From assembly GCA_017303415.1 (NCBI GenBank), contig JAFLBJ010000001.1:2046001-2110000 (forward strand): a DNA stretch of 64,000 nt, written 5' to 3'. Under the pieces are notes generated by a model. The model saw only the letters and a list, made by a program, of their open reading frames with translations, was not told the DNA's origin and searched no databases. Shown here piece by piece: positions 1-8,309 of the stretch; within the stretch, counting starts at the first letter, position 1; every line of letters begins with the position of its first letter. The position numbers and the translations under genes were made by a program. The DNA is from Chitinophagales bacterium. GTDB taxonomy: Bacteria; Bacteroidota; Bacteroidia; Chitinophagales; Chitinophagaceae.

Positions 1-2
1 GG

Positions 3-71
3 CAGGTGCAGAGTGTGTTTGTGATGGGAGTGATTAAGGATACGCATGTGTTGGTGGAGCGTGAGGCGTGA
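3..71 (+). CDS. C-terminal tail of an unidentified gene (partial)
   Basis: Frame 3 is open from the window edge and gives 22 residues ending in VLVEREA before a TGA. The last codons and the stop lie inside the 7-base-period repeat that starts near 59, as happens at other gene ends in this window. Too little is visible to name a product, and it may not be a gene. Confidence 0.3.
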   Translation, partial: QVQSVFVMGVIKDTHVLVEREA

Positions 72-119
72 ATCGTGAGACGTGAAAGGTCTCACGATTC
101 ACGATTCACGTCTCACGTC
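59..119. repeat. heptad inverted repeat, family A (CGTGARN)
   Basis: The left arm is four 7-base words of the type GCGTGAG, GCGTGAA, TCGTGAG, ACGTGAA (59-86). The right arm (90-117) is TCTCACG, ATTCACG, ATTCACG, TCTCACG, the reverse complement of the same two-word alphabet. It can fold into a long imperfect hairpin between two converging genes and supplies the stop codons of both. Confidence 0.85.
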
Positions 120-599
120 TTTCTCCATCACAAAATCATCCATCACAAATCCATTTCCAATATCAAGTACCACTTCTTCCCGCACTATAAAACCAAGACG
201 GTCGTAGAAGGTTTTTGCCGGATTGTTTTTATTGACCTGTAAGATGATCTTTTTTCCCCCTTGCTTTTTTACGGCATCATTTACCTGATCAACCAGTGCT
301 CTTCCGGTTCCTTTGCCGTGCTGCGAGGGTAGGACATACAGTTTATGCAATTTGAATTCTTCGGAGGAAAGACGCTGATAAGCGGCGAATCCCACCAGAG
401 TATTCTGGTTTTCCGCGAGCAGAAAAACACAGCCTTCTTCCATTTGTTTTTGCAGGGCTGCTTCGCTGTACATCATTTCAAGCATATAATCTATCTGCTC
501 GCTGGAAATAATGGAACTATAGGTTTCGGGCCAGATCGCAAAAGCCAGCGACCGGATGTGGGGAATGTCTTCTTGTTTGGCTTCTCTGATGGATCGCAT
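99..599 (-). CDS. GNAT family N-acetyltransferase
   Basis: A 166-residue protein with the Gcn5-related acetyltransferase fold, which moves an acetyl group from acetyl-CoA to an amine. The acetyl-CoA loop is visible as QHGKGTGRAL (about residues 93-102) after the strand LHKLYVLPS, and the family C-terminal motif appears as FYDRLGFIVREE (131-142). The substrate cannot be read from sequence. The last six residues (DVRRES) and the stop are encoded by the flanking heptad repeat, so the natural C-terminus appears to have been rewritten by it. It is a single gene with no operon partner. Confidence 0.85.
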   Translation of the reverse strand: MRSIREAKQEDIPHIRSLAFAIWPETYSSIISSEQIDYMLEMMYSEAALQKQMEEGCVFLLAENQNTLVGFAAYQRLSSEEFKLHKLYVLPSQHGKGTGRALVDQVNDAVKKQGGKKIILQVNKNNPAKTFYDRLGFIVREEVVLDIGNGFVMDDFVMEKDVRRES

Positions 600-689
600 T
601 ATCGAATAAATAAGCGTCCCTTAGTGCCAGGGCGTCCTGCAGTTAAATTTACTGCGAAGTTGCAAAGGCGCTAAGGGAACGCGGGGAGG

Positions 690-1922
690 TTAGCCTAATT
701 TTTTCTTCAGGTTTTCATCAATGGCATCCAGGAATTCCTCAGTATAGAGGTAATGTTCTCCATGATTCACCTTGTTACCATGGATACATACCGCGAGGTC
801 CTTTGTCATCTTACCACTTTCTACTGTTTCAATACACACAGCCTCCAGGGCATTGGCAAAATCGATCAGGGCCTGATTGTTATCCAGTTTACCACGAAAA
901 GCCAAGCCACGTGTCCAGGCAAAGATCGACGCGATGGGGTTGGTGGATGTGGGCTTACCCTTCTGATGTTCACGGTAGTGACGTGTCACTGTTCCGTGAG
1001 CGGCTTCAGCTTCCATTGTTTTCCCGTCAGGTGTGATCAATACGGAGGTCATGAGGCCGAGTGAACCAAATCCCTGGGCAACCGTATCGCTTTGTACATC
1101 ACCATCATAATTCTTACAAGCCCAGACAAAATTGCCATTCCATTTCAGGGCGCTGGCCACCATGTCATCGATCAGGCGATGTTCATAGATGATACCGGCG
1201 GCATCAAATTTGGCCTTGAATTCATTTTGATAGATCTCTTCAAAAATATCTTTGAAACGCCCATCGTATTTCTTGAGGATGGTATTCTTGGTGGAGAGAT
1301 AAAGAGGCCATTTTTTGCTCAGGGCCATATTGAAGCAGCTCCGTGCAAAGCCAATGATACTTTCATCGGTATTGTACATGGTCATGGCCACTCCATCGCC
1401 TTTATAATTGTACACTTCAAAAACCTGCGCTTCGCCACCACCTTCGGGTGTAAAGGTCATGGTGAGCTTTCCTTTTCCTTTGATCACGGTATCCGTAGCC
1501 CGGTATTGGTCACCAAATGCATGACGTCCCACAATGATGGGGGCGGTCCAATTGGTCACAAGACGGGGTACATTCTTCATTACGATCGGTTCGCGGAATA
1601 CAGTGCCATCCAGAATATTCCGGATCGTTCCATTGGGGCTCTTCCACATTTGTTTCAGGTTGAACTCTTTTACCCTTGCTTCATCCGGGGTAATGGTGGC
1701 ACACTTGATACCCACACCATGTTCTTTGATCGCATTGGCTGCATCAATCGTGACCTGGTCATTGGTCGCATCCCGATACTCCATACCGAGGTCATAGTAT
1801 TTGATATCCACTTCCAAATAAGGAAGGATGAGTTTGTCTTTGATGAATTTCCAGATAATCCTTGTCATTTCATCGCCGTCCAGTTCCACGACTGGATTGG
1901 CCACCTTGATTTTTTGTGCCAT
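690..1922 (-). CDS. icd: NADP-dependent isocitrate dehydrogenase (eukaryote-like type)
   Basis: A 410-residue enzyme for oxidative decarboxylation of isocitrate to 2-oxoglutarate in the TCA cycle. The N-terminus ([18 protein letters not shown]) and the substrate loop [18 protein letters not shown] match the homodimeric cytosolic/mitochondrial IDH class rather than the E. coli Icd class. The nucleotide-binding segment appears as [20 protein letters not shown], and the C-terminal [12 protein letters not shown] is typical. The length is normal for that class. It is transcribed alone; a perfect TAnnTTTG box lies 26 bases upstream of the ATG. Confidence 0.97.
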   Translation of the reverse strand: MAQKIKVANPVVELDGDEMTRIIWKFIKDKLILPYLEVDIKYYDLGMEYRDATNDQVTIDAANAIKEHGVGIKCATITPDEARVKEFNLKQMWKSPNGTIRNILDGTVFREPIVMKNVPRLVTNWTAPIIVGRHAFGDQYRATDTVIKGKGKLTMTFTPEGGGEAQVFEVYNYKGDGVAMTMYNTDESIIGFARSCFNMALSKKWPLYLSTKNTILKKYDGRFKDIFEEIYQNEFKAKFDAAGIIYEHRLIDDMVASALKWNGNFVWACKNYDGDVQSDTVAQGFGSLGLMTSVLITPDGKTMEAEAAHGTVTRHYREHQKGKPTSTNPIASIFAWTRGLAFRGKLDNNQALIDFANALEAVCIETVESGKMTKDLAVCIHGNKVNHGEHYLYTEEFLDAIDENLKKKLG

Positions 1923-1948
1923 AATTCTTGTAATGTTTTGAATAGCTG

Positions 1949-1956
1949 CAAATTTA
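1949..1956 (-). promoter_or_regulatory. -7 box of icd promoter
   Basis: TAAATTTG on the minus strand matches the Bacteroidota -7 consensus TAnnTTTG. It lies 26 bases before the icd ATG. Confidence 0.6.
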
Positions 1957-2057
1957 GGGGTTTCCGTAAATGTTCAACCCGATACCCGAATCGGGCATTT
2001 TATCGTTCAAGAGGGGCAATTCACCGATTTTGGGGCTTGTTATCGTGTCAGGTTGCC

Positions 2058-2065
2058 TACCTTTG
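2058..2065 (+). promoter_or_regulatory. -7 box for the Crp-like regulator
   Basis: TACCTTTG lies 18 bases before the ATG at 2084, and a TTG at 2037-2039 could be part of the -33 element. The expected leader is about 13 bases. Confidence 0.55.
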
Positions 2066-2083
2066 TACCACTGATAGGTAGCA

Positions 2084-2674
2084 ATGCAAGACTACAAGGT
2101 ACTACTCCATTTTATTAACAAGTTCACGGAACTATCCGATGAGGAGTTTCATGAATTTATTCAACCCCTGACGGTCAAGCGTCAATTTGAAAAAAGACAA
2201 GTGATCACCGGGATTGGGGAGGTGGAAAATTATTTCAACCTGATCACACGTGGGTTGGTCCGCAAATATTACAAGAAAAACAAGGTAGAGGTCCATACCC
2301 AGATTTCCAAAGAGGGGCAGATCATCCTGGTTCAGGATTCATTCTTAAGCCGGGAGCCTTCCAACTATTGCCTGGAAGCCATTGAGCCCACTACTTTGAT
2401 CTCGATCTCGTATAAAAGCCTGGAAACGATCTTTAGTTCTTCTGCCAAGATGGAACATCTGGGTCGCAAAGTTGTCACCTCGATCGCCATCTTACAAGAT
2501 AAATGGCAATCTAAACTGATACAGGAATCGCCCAGGGAACGTTTTATTGATTTCGTAAGCCGCAACCCGGACCTGATTCAACGGGTGCCTCAGAAATACC
2601 TGGCCTCATTACTCAATATCAAACCTGAGACCTTTAGCCGCTTTAAGCATTTGCTGCGTGCGCGAAAAGCATAA
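2084..2674 (+). CDS. Crp/Fnr family transcriptional regulator
   Basis: A 196-residue protein with an N-terminal cyclic-nucleotide-type beta-roll (about 20-120) and a C-terminal helix-turn-helix, seen as YLASLLNIKPETFSRFKHLL near the end. It belongs to the short Bacteroidota Crp-like class that often lacks the residues needed to bind cAMP. No cysteine cluster for an Fnr-type iron-sulfur centre is visible. The effector and targets are unknown. It is divergent from icd, with a 161-base gap that could hold a shared control region. Confidence 0.85.
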   Translation: MQDYKVLLHFINKFTELSDEEFHEFIQPLTVKRQFEKRQVITGIGEVENYFNLITRGLVRKYYKKNKVEVHTQISKEGQIILVQDSFLSREPSNYCLEAIEPTTLISISYKSLETIFSSSAKMEHLGRKVVTSIAILQDKWQSKLIQESPRERFIDFVSRNPDLIQRVPQKYLASLLNIKPETFSRFKHLLRARKA

Positions 2675-2677
2675 TAC

Positions 2678-3502
2678 CTATCCCAGCGCCACATCCAGTA
2701 CCATCATCACCAGAAAGCCTCCGATAAATCCCAATACAGACCGGTCGGTGTATTTGTCACGCTGCGTTTCGGGAATTACTTCTTCAACAACCACATAGAT
2801 CATGGCACCGGCCGCAAAAGCCAGGGCAAAGGGTAATACCGGTTGCATATACATGACGGCCAGCGCACCAATGACACCGGCAATGGGTTCTACGATGGCG
2901 GAAAGTTGACCAAACCAGAAACTTCGCAAACGACTGACCCCATGCCGTCGAAGGGGCATGGCCACAGCAATGCCTTCAGGAAAATTCTGTATCCCGATAC
3001 CCAGGGCCAGGGCTATTGCGCCTGCAATCGACGCTTCGGGCATACCCTCAGCCGCTGCGCCAAATAGCACTCCAACCGCCAAACCTTCCGGAATATTATG
3101 TAAGGTAATGGCCAGGATGAGCAAGGTGGTTTTATGCAACTTTGTCCTGACACCTTCCGTTTCTTCCACCCCAAAATTGATATGGAGGTGGGGCAGGTAT
3201 TTATCCAATCCATAAATGAACATGGCCCCCAGAAAGAAACCCACTGCCGCCGGCATCCAACTCCACCCGGGATAAAGTCTTTCCGATATTTCAATCGCCG
3301 GGTTTAACAGGCTCCAGAAACTGGCAGCAACCATTACACCACCCGTAAACCCGAGCATCGGGTCAAGTACACTCCGGCGCATGGTCTTAAAAAAGAAAAC
3401 CAGCGAAGCCCCAAGGGCTGTGACCAGCCAGGTAAATAGCGTAGCCAGTAAAGCGGATTGTACAGGTCCAAGCTGGGAGAAAAAAGCTTCAATTGATTTC
3501 AT
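2678..3502 (-). CDS. ZIP family divalent metal transporter
   Basis: A 274-residue membrane protein of the ZIP family (GufA/ZupT-like), which carries Zn, Mn or Fe across the inner membrane. About eight hydrophobic segments are visible. The two signature helices appear as LHNIPEGLAVGVLFGA and IGIQNFPEGIAVAMPL, supplying the metal-site His, Asn, Pro and Glu residues, and VVEEVIPE follows later. The start lies two bases after the stop of the DtxR-family regulator gene, so the two are co-transcribed. That pairing points to manganese or iron homeostasis. Confidence 0.9.
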   Translation of the reverse strand: MKSIEAFFSQLGPVQSALLATLFTWLVTALGASLVFFFKTMRRSVLDPMLGFTGGVMVAASFWSLLNPAIEISERLYPGWSWMPAAVGFFLGAMFIYGLDKYLPHLHINFGVEETEGVRTKLHKTTLLILAITLHNIPEGLAVGVLFGAAAEGMPEASIAGAIALALGIGIQNFPEGIAVAMPLRRHGVSRLRSFWFGQLSAIVEPIAGVIGALAVMYMQPVLPFALAFAAGAMIYVVVEEVIPETQRDKYTDRSVLGFIGGFLVMMVLDVALG

Positions 3503-3504
3503 GG

Positions 3505-4161
3505 TTATTTCCGGATAAATAAGTTACTGGCTAATTGTTCACTGATGATAAATGGTGCAGAACGACCGATTCGGATTTCTACCGAACCGTCAAAGGCAAA
3601 CTTGCGTATCAGTTCGATACGGGTACCGATACCGATCTTGCGTGCTGACAATAATTCAAGCAGGGCAGGGGATTGGTTGCTCACCTGGATAACCACTCCG
3701 GCCTGAGTGGGTTCCAATTGACTGAGCATTGTTTGGGGACTGGACTCCATTTTACCGGAACTATCCGGTATGGGATCTCCATGCGGATCAAATTTGGGGT
3801 AACCCAAATATTCCTCCAATTTGTCAATGAGTTTTCGGCTGCTTACATGTTCAAGATGTTCGGCCACCTCATGTACCTCATTCCAGTCAAATTTTAATTT
3901 CTCCGAAAGAAAATACTCCCAGAGACGATGACGACGGATAATACCCAGCGCTGTTTTCTTTCCTTCGGGACTAAGCCGAAATCCATGATAGGGTTGGTAA
4001 TTGACCAGCTTTTTTGTCTTCAATTTCTTGAGCATATCTGTCACCGATGCCGGTCTTGTTTTTAATTCAGCCGCCAGTGCGTTAGTGGTCACCGTTTCCC
4101 CTTCACCCTGAAGATGGAAAATGGCTTTGATATAATTTTCTTCGCTGACCGAATAATTCAT
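3505..4161 (-). CDS. DtxR/MntR family metal-dependent regulator
   Basis: A 218-residue regulator. Residues 1-70 form the winged helix (recognition region around TRPASVTDMLKKL). The dimerisation and metal-binding region contains HEVAEHLEHVSSRKLIDKLEE and DPHGDPIP, which match ligand positions in MntR/DtxR. Residues 145-218 form the C-terminal FeoA/SH3-like domain. It is first in an operon with the ZIP transporter. A near-perfect inverted repeat directly upstream of the ATG overlaps the -7 box, consistent with autoregulation by metal-bound repressor. Mn rather than Fe specificity is an inference. Confidence 0.92.
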   Translation of the reverse strand: MNYSVSEENYIKAIFHLQGEGETVTTNALAAELKTRPASVTDMLKKLKTKKLVNYQPYHGFRLSPEGKKTALGIIRRHRLWEYFLSEKLKFDWNEVHEVAEHLEHVSSRKLIDKLEEYLGYPKFDPHGDPIPDSSGKMESSPQTMLSQLEPTQAGVVIQVSNQSPALLELLSARKIGIGTRIELIRKFAFDGSVEIRIGRSAPFIISEQLASNLFIRK

Positions 4162-4187
4162 TTTGCCTAAAATAAAATTTAGACAAA
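4162..4187. promoter_or_regulatory. candidate DtxR-family operator
   Basis: An inverted repeat TTTGCCTAAA-6-TTTAGACAAA (one mismatch between ten-base arms) abuts the start codon of the metalloregulator gene and overlaps its -7 box. Size and symmetry fit an MntR/DtxR box. Confidence 0.65.
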
Positions 4188-4191
4188 TCTA
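4184..4191 (-). promoter_or_regulatory. -7 box of the metalloregulator-ZIP operon
   Basis: TAGATTTG on the minus strand is a perfect TAnnTTTG, 22 bases from the ATG. It overlaps the right arm of the candidate operator. Confidence 0.6.
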
Positions 4192-4264
4192 AAAAAAATT
4201 CCGTAAACACGAAAATAACCTTTCTGTAAGGGGGGAATACGGTATATTGGGGAAAATTTTCAGG

Positions 4265-5224
4265 ATGAAAAGGGTCTTATTGTTCCTATTGGCCATCGGG
4301 ATACTGGGTGGTTGTGGAAAAAAGAAAAAGCCTTCATTATCGGGAGAGGAACCAGTGGAGATCAGTGATTTTGTTGAATCGTATCCATTGAAAAAACCGA
4401 CCCTGGTTTTTGCCGATACTTCGATCCGAAAAAAAGACAATGATTCCTTTCGGATAAGCCGAAAGATATTTACACAATTCATTCCCGATTCGATCGTCAA
4501 TGCGCTTTTTGGAAGGACAGTCAAACCCAAATTCTATCCGGTAGCCCGGGTGGAAGACCCGGAAGGTGAAACCTATCTTTTTTCCAAGCTCGTGGGCGGG
4601 GAAAAGCGGATCATACTCATTTCCGCGTTGGATAAAAAATTAGCCTATGGTAACTCCATGATCCTTTTTCAGCAGGATAAGAACAGCGCCACACGGGAGC
4701 AAAGTAATATGGATTCACGCTTTGTGGTGAACAAAACAATACAAATGACCAAGGCAGATGGCACGCAGGCAGAAGGAAAGGAATCATTTGCTTACGACGG
4801 CGAGTTAAGGAAATTCACCCTCCTGATGACTGAAGCATTGGATGATCGCATCCGGGAGGTGATCAATCCCATTGATACCTTGCCGGTTAAGAACAAATAT
4901 TCGGCTGACTATTCCCGTGATAAAATGAATATCATTTCCATTCGTGATGCAGCTCGCCCCGGCCGAATGATCTTTTTTATTCACCTTGAGAACAAGGCCG
5001 GCGATTGCAAAGGGGAGATCCGGGGCGAAGCAAAATTTATCTCCGCCAACAAAGCTGTTTACAGCAAACCCGGTGACCCCTGTCAACTGGCTTTTCAGTT
5101 TTCTGCCACCTCCGTGAGGTTAAAAGAAGAGGCTGCCTGTGGCAATTGGCGTGGCCTGGAATGTGTGTTTGATGGGGCATTTCCCAGGAAAAAGACATCG
5201 AAAGCGAAAAAGAGCAAGGGCTGA
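4265..5224 (+). CDS. predicted lipoprotein, unknown function
   Basis: A 319-residue protein starting at the ATG with a clear lipoprotein signal (MKRVLLFLLAIGILGGC, lipobox Cys at 17) followed by a basic stretch. A TTG at 4247 would add six residues ahead of the signal and is less likely. I recognise no domain. Charged repeats of Lys, Asp and Glu and an FAYDGELRKFTLLM segment suggest a beta-rich soluble domain. The protein is probably anchored in the periplasm or outer membrane. It stands before the glucan phosphorylase gene with a 62-base gap, but shared function cannot be claimed. Confidence 0.75.
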   Translation: MKRVLLFLLAIGILGGCGKKKKPSLSGEEPVEISDFVESYPLKKPTLVFADTSIRKKDNDSFRISRKIFTQFIPDSIVNALFGRTVKPKFYPVARVEDPEGETYLFSKLVGGEKRIILISALDKKLAYGNSMILFQQDKNSATREQSNMDSRFVVNKTIQMTKADGTQAEGKESFAYDGELRKFTLLMTEALDDRIREVINPIDTLPVKNKYSADYSRDKMNIISIRDAARPGRMIFFIHLENKAGDCKGEIRGEAKFISANKAVYSKPGDPCQLAFQFSATSVRLKEEAACGNWRGLECVFDGAFPRKKTSKAKKSKG

Positions 5225-5286
5225 GTCCTATCTTATTTCAATTTTTGCGATTATATTGCGCCCGCAAAGTGTAAAAAAGACACATT

Positions 5287-6942
5287 ATGAGTTTTAGACA
5301 TTACAAGCTTCCGTACGCCTGCGATGAACGTTATTCCAAGAAGATTGCTTATTTCTCGATGGAATTCGGGATACACCAGCCCCTGAAGATCTACAGCGGT
5401 GGATTGGGGTTTCTGGCCGGTTCACATATGCGGAGTGCTTATGAGTTGAGGCAGAACATGATCGGTATCGGAATCCTTTGGAAATATGGGTATTATGACC
5501 AATCCCGCAACCAGGATCAGACCCTTCAGGTAACCTGGATGGAAAAGAATTTCAGTTTTCTGGAAGATACTGGTATTAAATTCCAGATCAATGTACATGA
5601 ACATCCGGTTTGGGTGAAAGCCTATTACCTGAATCCGGAGACCTTTAAAACAGCTCCCTTATTTCTCCTGTCTACCGATATTCCGGAGAATGACTACGTA
5701 TCTCAAACCATCACCCACCGTTTATACGATGCCAATGTGGCCACTAAAGTTGCCCAATTCATTCTGTTGGGTGTAGGGGGAGCTAAATTGGTGGATGAAC
5801 TTGGGTTCAACCCCGATCTCTACCACATGAATGAGGCGCATGCCCTTTCTTCCGCCTTTTATCTGTATAAAAAATATGGGAACAATATCGAGGAAGTGAG
5901 GAAAAGATTGGTGTTCACGACGCATACACCGGAGGAAGCGGGTAATGAGAAACACGATATTTACCTCTGTCATAAAATGAGTTATTTCTGCGGGCTTTCC
6001 GTGGATGAAGTGAAAAAGCTGACCCAGAGTAACGATGACCAGTTTAACCATTCTCTTGCTGCGCTCCGTTTTGCCAAACTGGCCAATGGAGTATCTCAAT
6101 TGCATGGTGTGGTTTCCCGCCAGATGTGGGGAAAATACCAGAATATTTGTCCCATCATCTCGATCACCAATGCGCAGAATTGGCGTTATTGGGCGGATAA
6201 GCAATTATACCGGTTTAGTGAAGAAGGAAATGATTGGGCCTTTGATGACCGGAAAAAGCATCTGAAGAAAAGGGCATTTGAGATTGTAGCCGATCAAACG
6301 GGAAAATTATTCAATCCGGATGTGTTTACGATCGTATGGGCGCGCCGCTTTGCCGGGTATAAGCGGGCCGGGTTGATCGCGTCTGACCTTACACGGTTCA
6401 ACCGCCTGATGGAAGATACACGTTACCCCATTCAGATCATTTGGGCAGGTAAACCTTACCCACTCGATTATCCGGCGATATCCGAGTTTAATGCACTGGT
6501 GCACCTGAGCAAAAATTATAACAATGTGGCGGTGCTGATCGGATATGAACTGGCCTTGTCCAAACGCCTGAAACAAGCAGGCGATATTTGGTTGAATAAT
6601 CCCCGTGTACCACGCGAAGCATCAGGTACCAGCGGTATGACCGCAGCCATGAATGGTGCAGTCAACTTCTCTACGGATGATGGGTGGATCCCTGAATTCA
6701 TTAATCACGGAAACAACGGGTTTGTGGTTCCAAAGGCTGATTATGACCGCATGTCGGTTCAGGAACAAGATCAATACGACTTGGATAAATTATACGAGAT
6801 ACTCGAAAAACAAATTCTCCCATTATACTACAATGACCGTGATACCTGGAGACAGATCACAAAGAATGGTATGCGGGATGTGCGGTTCCAGTTTGAAAGT
6901 AATAGGATGGCGCACGAGTATTATGAGTTGCTTTATAAGTAG
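5287..6942 (+). CDS. alpha-glucan phosphorylase-family protein (short form)
   Basis: A 551-residue GT35-like protein of the short alpha-glucan phosphorylase family, which normally releases glucose-1-phosphate from glycogen. Visible motifs are IAYFSMEFGIHQPLKIYSGG at the N-terminus, THTPEEAGNEKHD, VWARRFAGYKRAGLI and EASGTSGMTAAMNGAVNFS. In classic phosphorylases the position after GTxxM is the lysine that holds pyridoxal phosphate; here it is Thr452. The enzyme may therefore be inactive as a phosphorylase or work differently. A heptad inverted repeat follows the stop directly. A GH13 amylase lies nearby at 8310. Confidence 0.85.
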   Translation: MSFRHYKLPYACDERYSKKIAYFSMEFGIHQPLKIYSGGLGFLAGSHMRSAYELRQNMIGIGILWKYGYYDQSRNQDQTLQVTWMEKNFSFLEDTGIKFQINVHEHPVWVKAYYLNPETFKTAPLFLLSTDIPENDYVSQTITHRLYDANVATKVAQFILLGVGGAKLVDELGFNPDLYHMNEAHALSSAFYLYKKYGNNIEEVRKRLVFTTHTPEEAGNEKHDIYLCHKMSYFCGLSVDEVKKLTQSNDDQFNHSLAALRFAKLANGVSQLHGVVSRQMWGKYQNICPIISITNAQNWRYWADKQLYRFSEEGNDWAFDDRKKHLKKRAFEIVADQTGKLFNPDVFTIVWARRFAGYKRAGLIASDLTRFNRLMEDTRYPIQIIWAGKPYPLDYPAISEFNALVHLSKNYNNVAVLIGYELALSKRLKQAGDIWLNNPRVPREASGTSGMTAAMNGAVNFSTDDGWIPEFINHGNNGFVVPKADYDRMSVQEQDQYDLDKLYEILEKQILPLYYNDRDTWRQITKNGMRDVRFQFESNRMAHEYYELLYK

Positions 6943-6945
6943 GTT

Positions 6946-7037
6946 TCGTGAGACGTGAATCGTGAGACGTGAATCGTGAGTAGAAAACTCTTGCCACTCA
7001 CCTTTCACTATTCACCTCTCACGCCTCACGTCTCACG
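6946..7037. repeat. heptad inverted repeat, family A
   Basis: The left arm 6946-6980 is five 7-base words alternating TCGTGAG and ACGTGAA. The right arm runs about 6997-7037 with words such as TTTCACT, ATTCACC, TCTCACG and CCTCACG. It lies between two converging genes, and the hairpin could terminate both. Confidence 0.85.
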
Positions 7038-7041
7038 AAAA

Positions 7042-8232
7042 TCATCCTTCAAATAAAGATCTAAGCCGATTTATCACTCTTTCCACGATCGCATCGGGGC
7101 AGGAAGCACCGCTGGTAATCAGGATATCAACTGGTTCCTTTTCGGGTAAATAATTCGTGGTGGTCTTTTCGAGTTTATGGTGAAAATCAAAATGCTCGAT
7201 CTCTTCCTTTGACAGGAGTTTACTTTCATCCCGAATGAAATAGGTAGGCAATTTTTCTTCGCACAATTCTACCAGGTGAGAGGTGTTGGAGGAGTTGTAT
7301 CCTCCCACCACGATGGCCAGATCGGCTTTTGTTTCGAGCATACCATAAACAGCACTCTGGTTATCATTTGTCGCATAGCATAGTGTGTCGCGCGTATCCG
7401 CAAACCGGGAGGAAACCTGATCTGGTGCTGGTTGATAGGTAGCGATCATGACCTGTTTCAAATGATCGGCGATCGCCTGCGTATCACTGGCCAACATGGT
7501 CGTCTGGTTCACCACACCGATCTTTTGAAGATCGCGTTCCACCTTAAATCCCGACGAATACTGCCCTTCAAATTCCTGATAGAATTGCGCGGGATCTTTT
7601 TCACCGGAAATATATTTGCCCAATTCAATGGCCTGGCCCATGTCCTTTACCACCACGGAAGCAGCATAAAAGGAGGCGTGTGAAAATGTGGCCCTGGTTT
7701 CCTCATGCCTGGGCTTGCCATGAATTACGATGGTATAATCTTTACGCGCGATCTGTTCACTCCGGTTCCAGACCTTTTCAACAAATGGGCAGGTGGTATT
7801 GTATTTTTCGATCTGAATACCAATTCCACGAAGCTTTTCTTCTATCTCAAGAGTGGTACCAAAGGCAGGGATCACAACAATATCGTCGGCGGTCAGCGAT
7901 TCAAAGGGAATGAGTTGTTTTCCATAGGTGTCCTGCATAAAAGTAATGCCATAGGACTGCAGATCGGCATTTACCTGTGGATTGTGGATCATCTCACTTA
8001 ACAAAAATATGCGCTTGTCCGGGTTTTCGGCTATGGTGCGAAAGGCGATCTCAATGGCATTCTCCACTCCGTAACAGAACCCGAAATGTCGGGCCAGGTG
8101 AATACGAAGGTTACCAAAATCAAGCAGGGTAGGGGTAAAGTCTTTTTTTAACTTATCCTCCTCTTTGCGTTTTTGTTTAACCGCTGTGATCAGCGGGCTT
8201 CGGTACATTTCCGGTATCTCGAAACTCTTCAT
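7042..8232 (-). CDS. ispH: 4-hydroxy-3-methylbut-2-enyl diphosphate reductase
   Basis: A 396-residue last enzyme of the MEP isoprenoid pathway, reducing HMBPP to IPP and DMAPP with an iron-sulfur cluster. The three cluster cysteines are visible in FGFCYGVENAI, YNTTCPFVEKVW and SGASCPDAIVE. The family histidines and glutamate occur in EMIHNPQVN and HGKPRHEET. It is the long form (about 400 residues) seen in Bacteroidota, cyanobacteria and plants, with an N-terminal extension of about 45 residues. A -7 box stops four bases before the ATG, so the mRNA is probably leaderless. Confidence 0.96.
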   Translation of the reverse strand: MKSFEIPEMYRSPLITAVKQKRKEEDKLKKDFTPTLLDFGNLRIHLARHFGFCYGVENAIEIAFRTIAENPDKRIFLLSEMIHNPQVNADLQSYGITFMQDTYGKQLIPFESLTADDIVVIPAFGTTLEIEEKLRGIGIQIEKYNTTCPFVEKVWNRSEQIARKDYTIVIHGKPRHEETRATFSHASFYAASVVVKDMGQAIELGKYISGEKDPAQFYQEFEGQYSSGFKVERDLQKIGVVNQTTMLASDTQAIADHLKQVMIATYQPAPDQVSSRFADTRDTLCYATNDNQSAVYGMLETKADLAIVVGGYNSSNTSHLVELCEEKLPTYFIRDESKLLSKEEIEHFDFHHKLEKTTTNYLPEKEPVDILITSGASCPDAIVERVINRLRSLFEG

Positions 8233-8236
8233 TTGG

Positions 8237-8244
8237 CAAAATTA
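8237..8244 (-). promoter_or_regulatory. -7 box of ispH, leaderless spacing
   Basis: TAATTTTG on the minus strand is followed by CCAA and then the ATG. Transcription is expected to begin at or next to the start codon. Confidence 0.6.
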
Positions 8245-8309
8245 CCCTCTTTCATGGTTATGCTATATTACATAGCAGCTATTTCTTATTTTCACACCTT
8301 ATTTTACCC

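Noticed and set aside
1092-2081. 329-codon open frame antisense to isocitrate dehydrogenase
   Set aside because: It mirrors the icd coding frame on the other strand, has Cys/His/Phe-rich shadow composition and runs into the Crp promoter region; no family resemblance.
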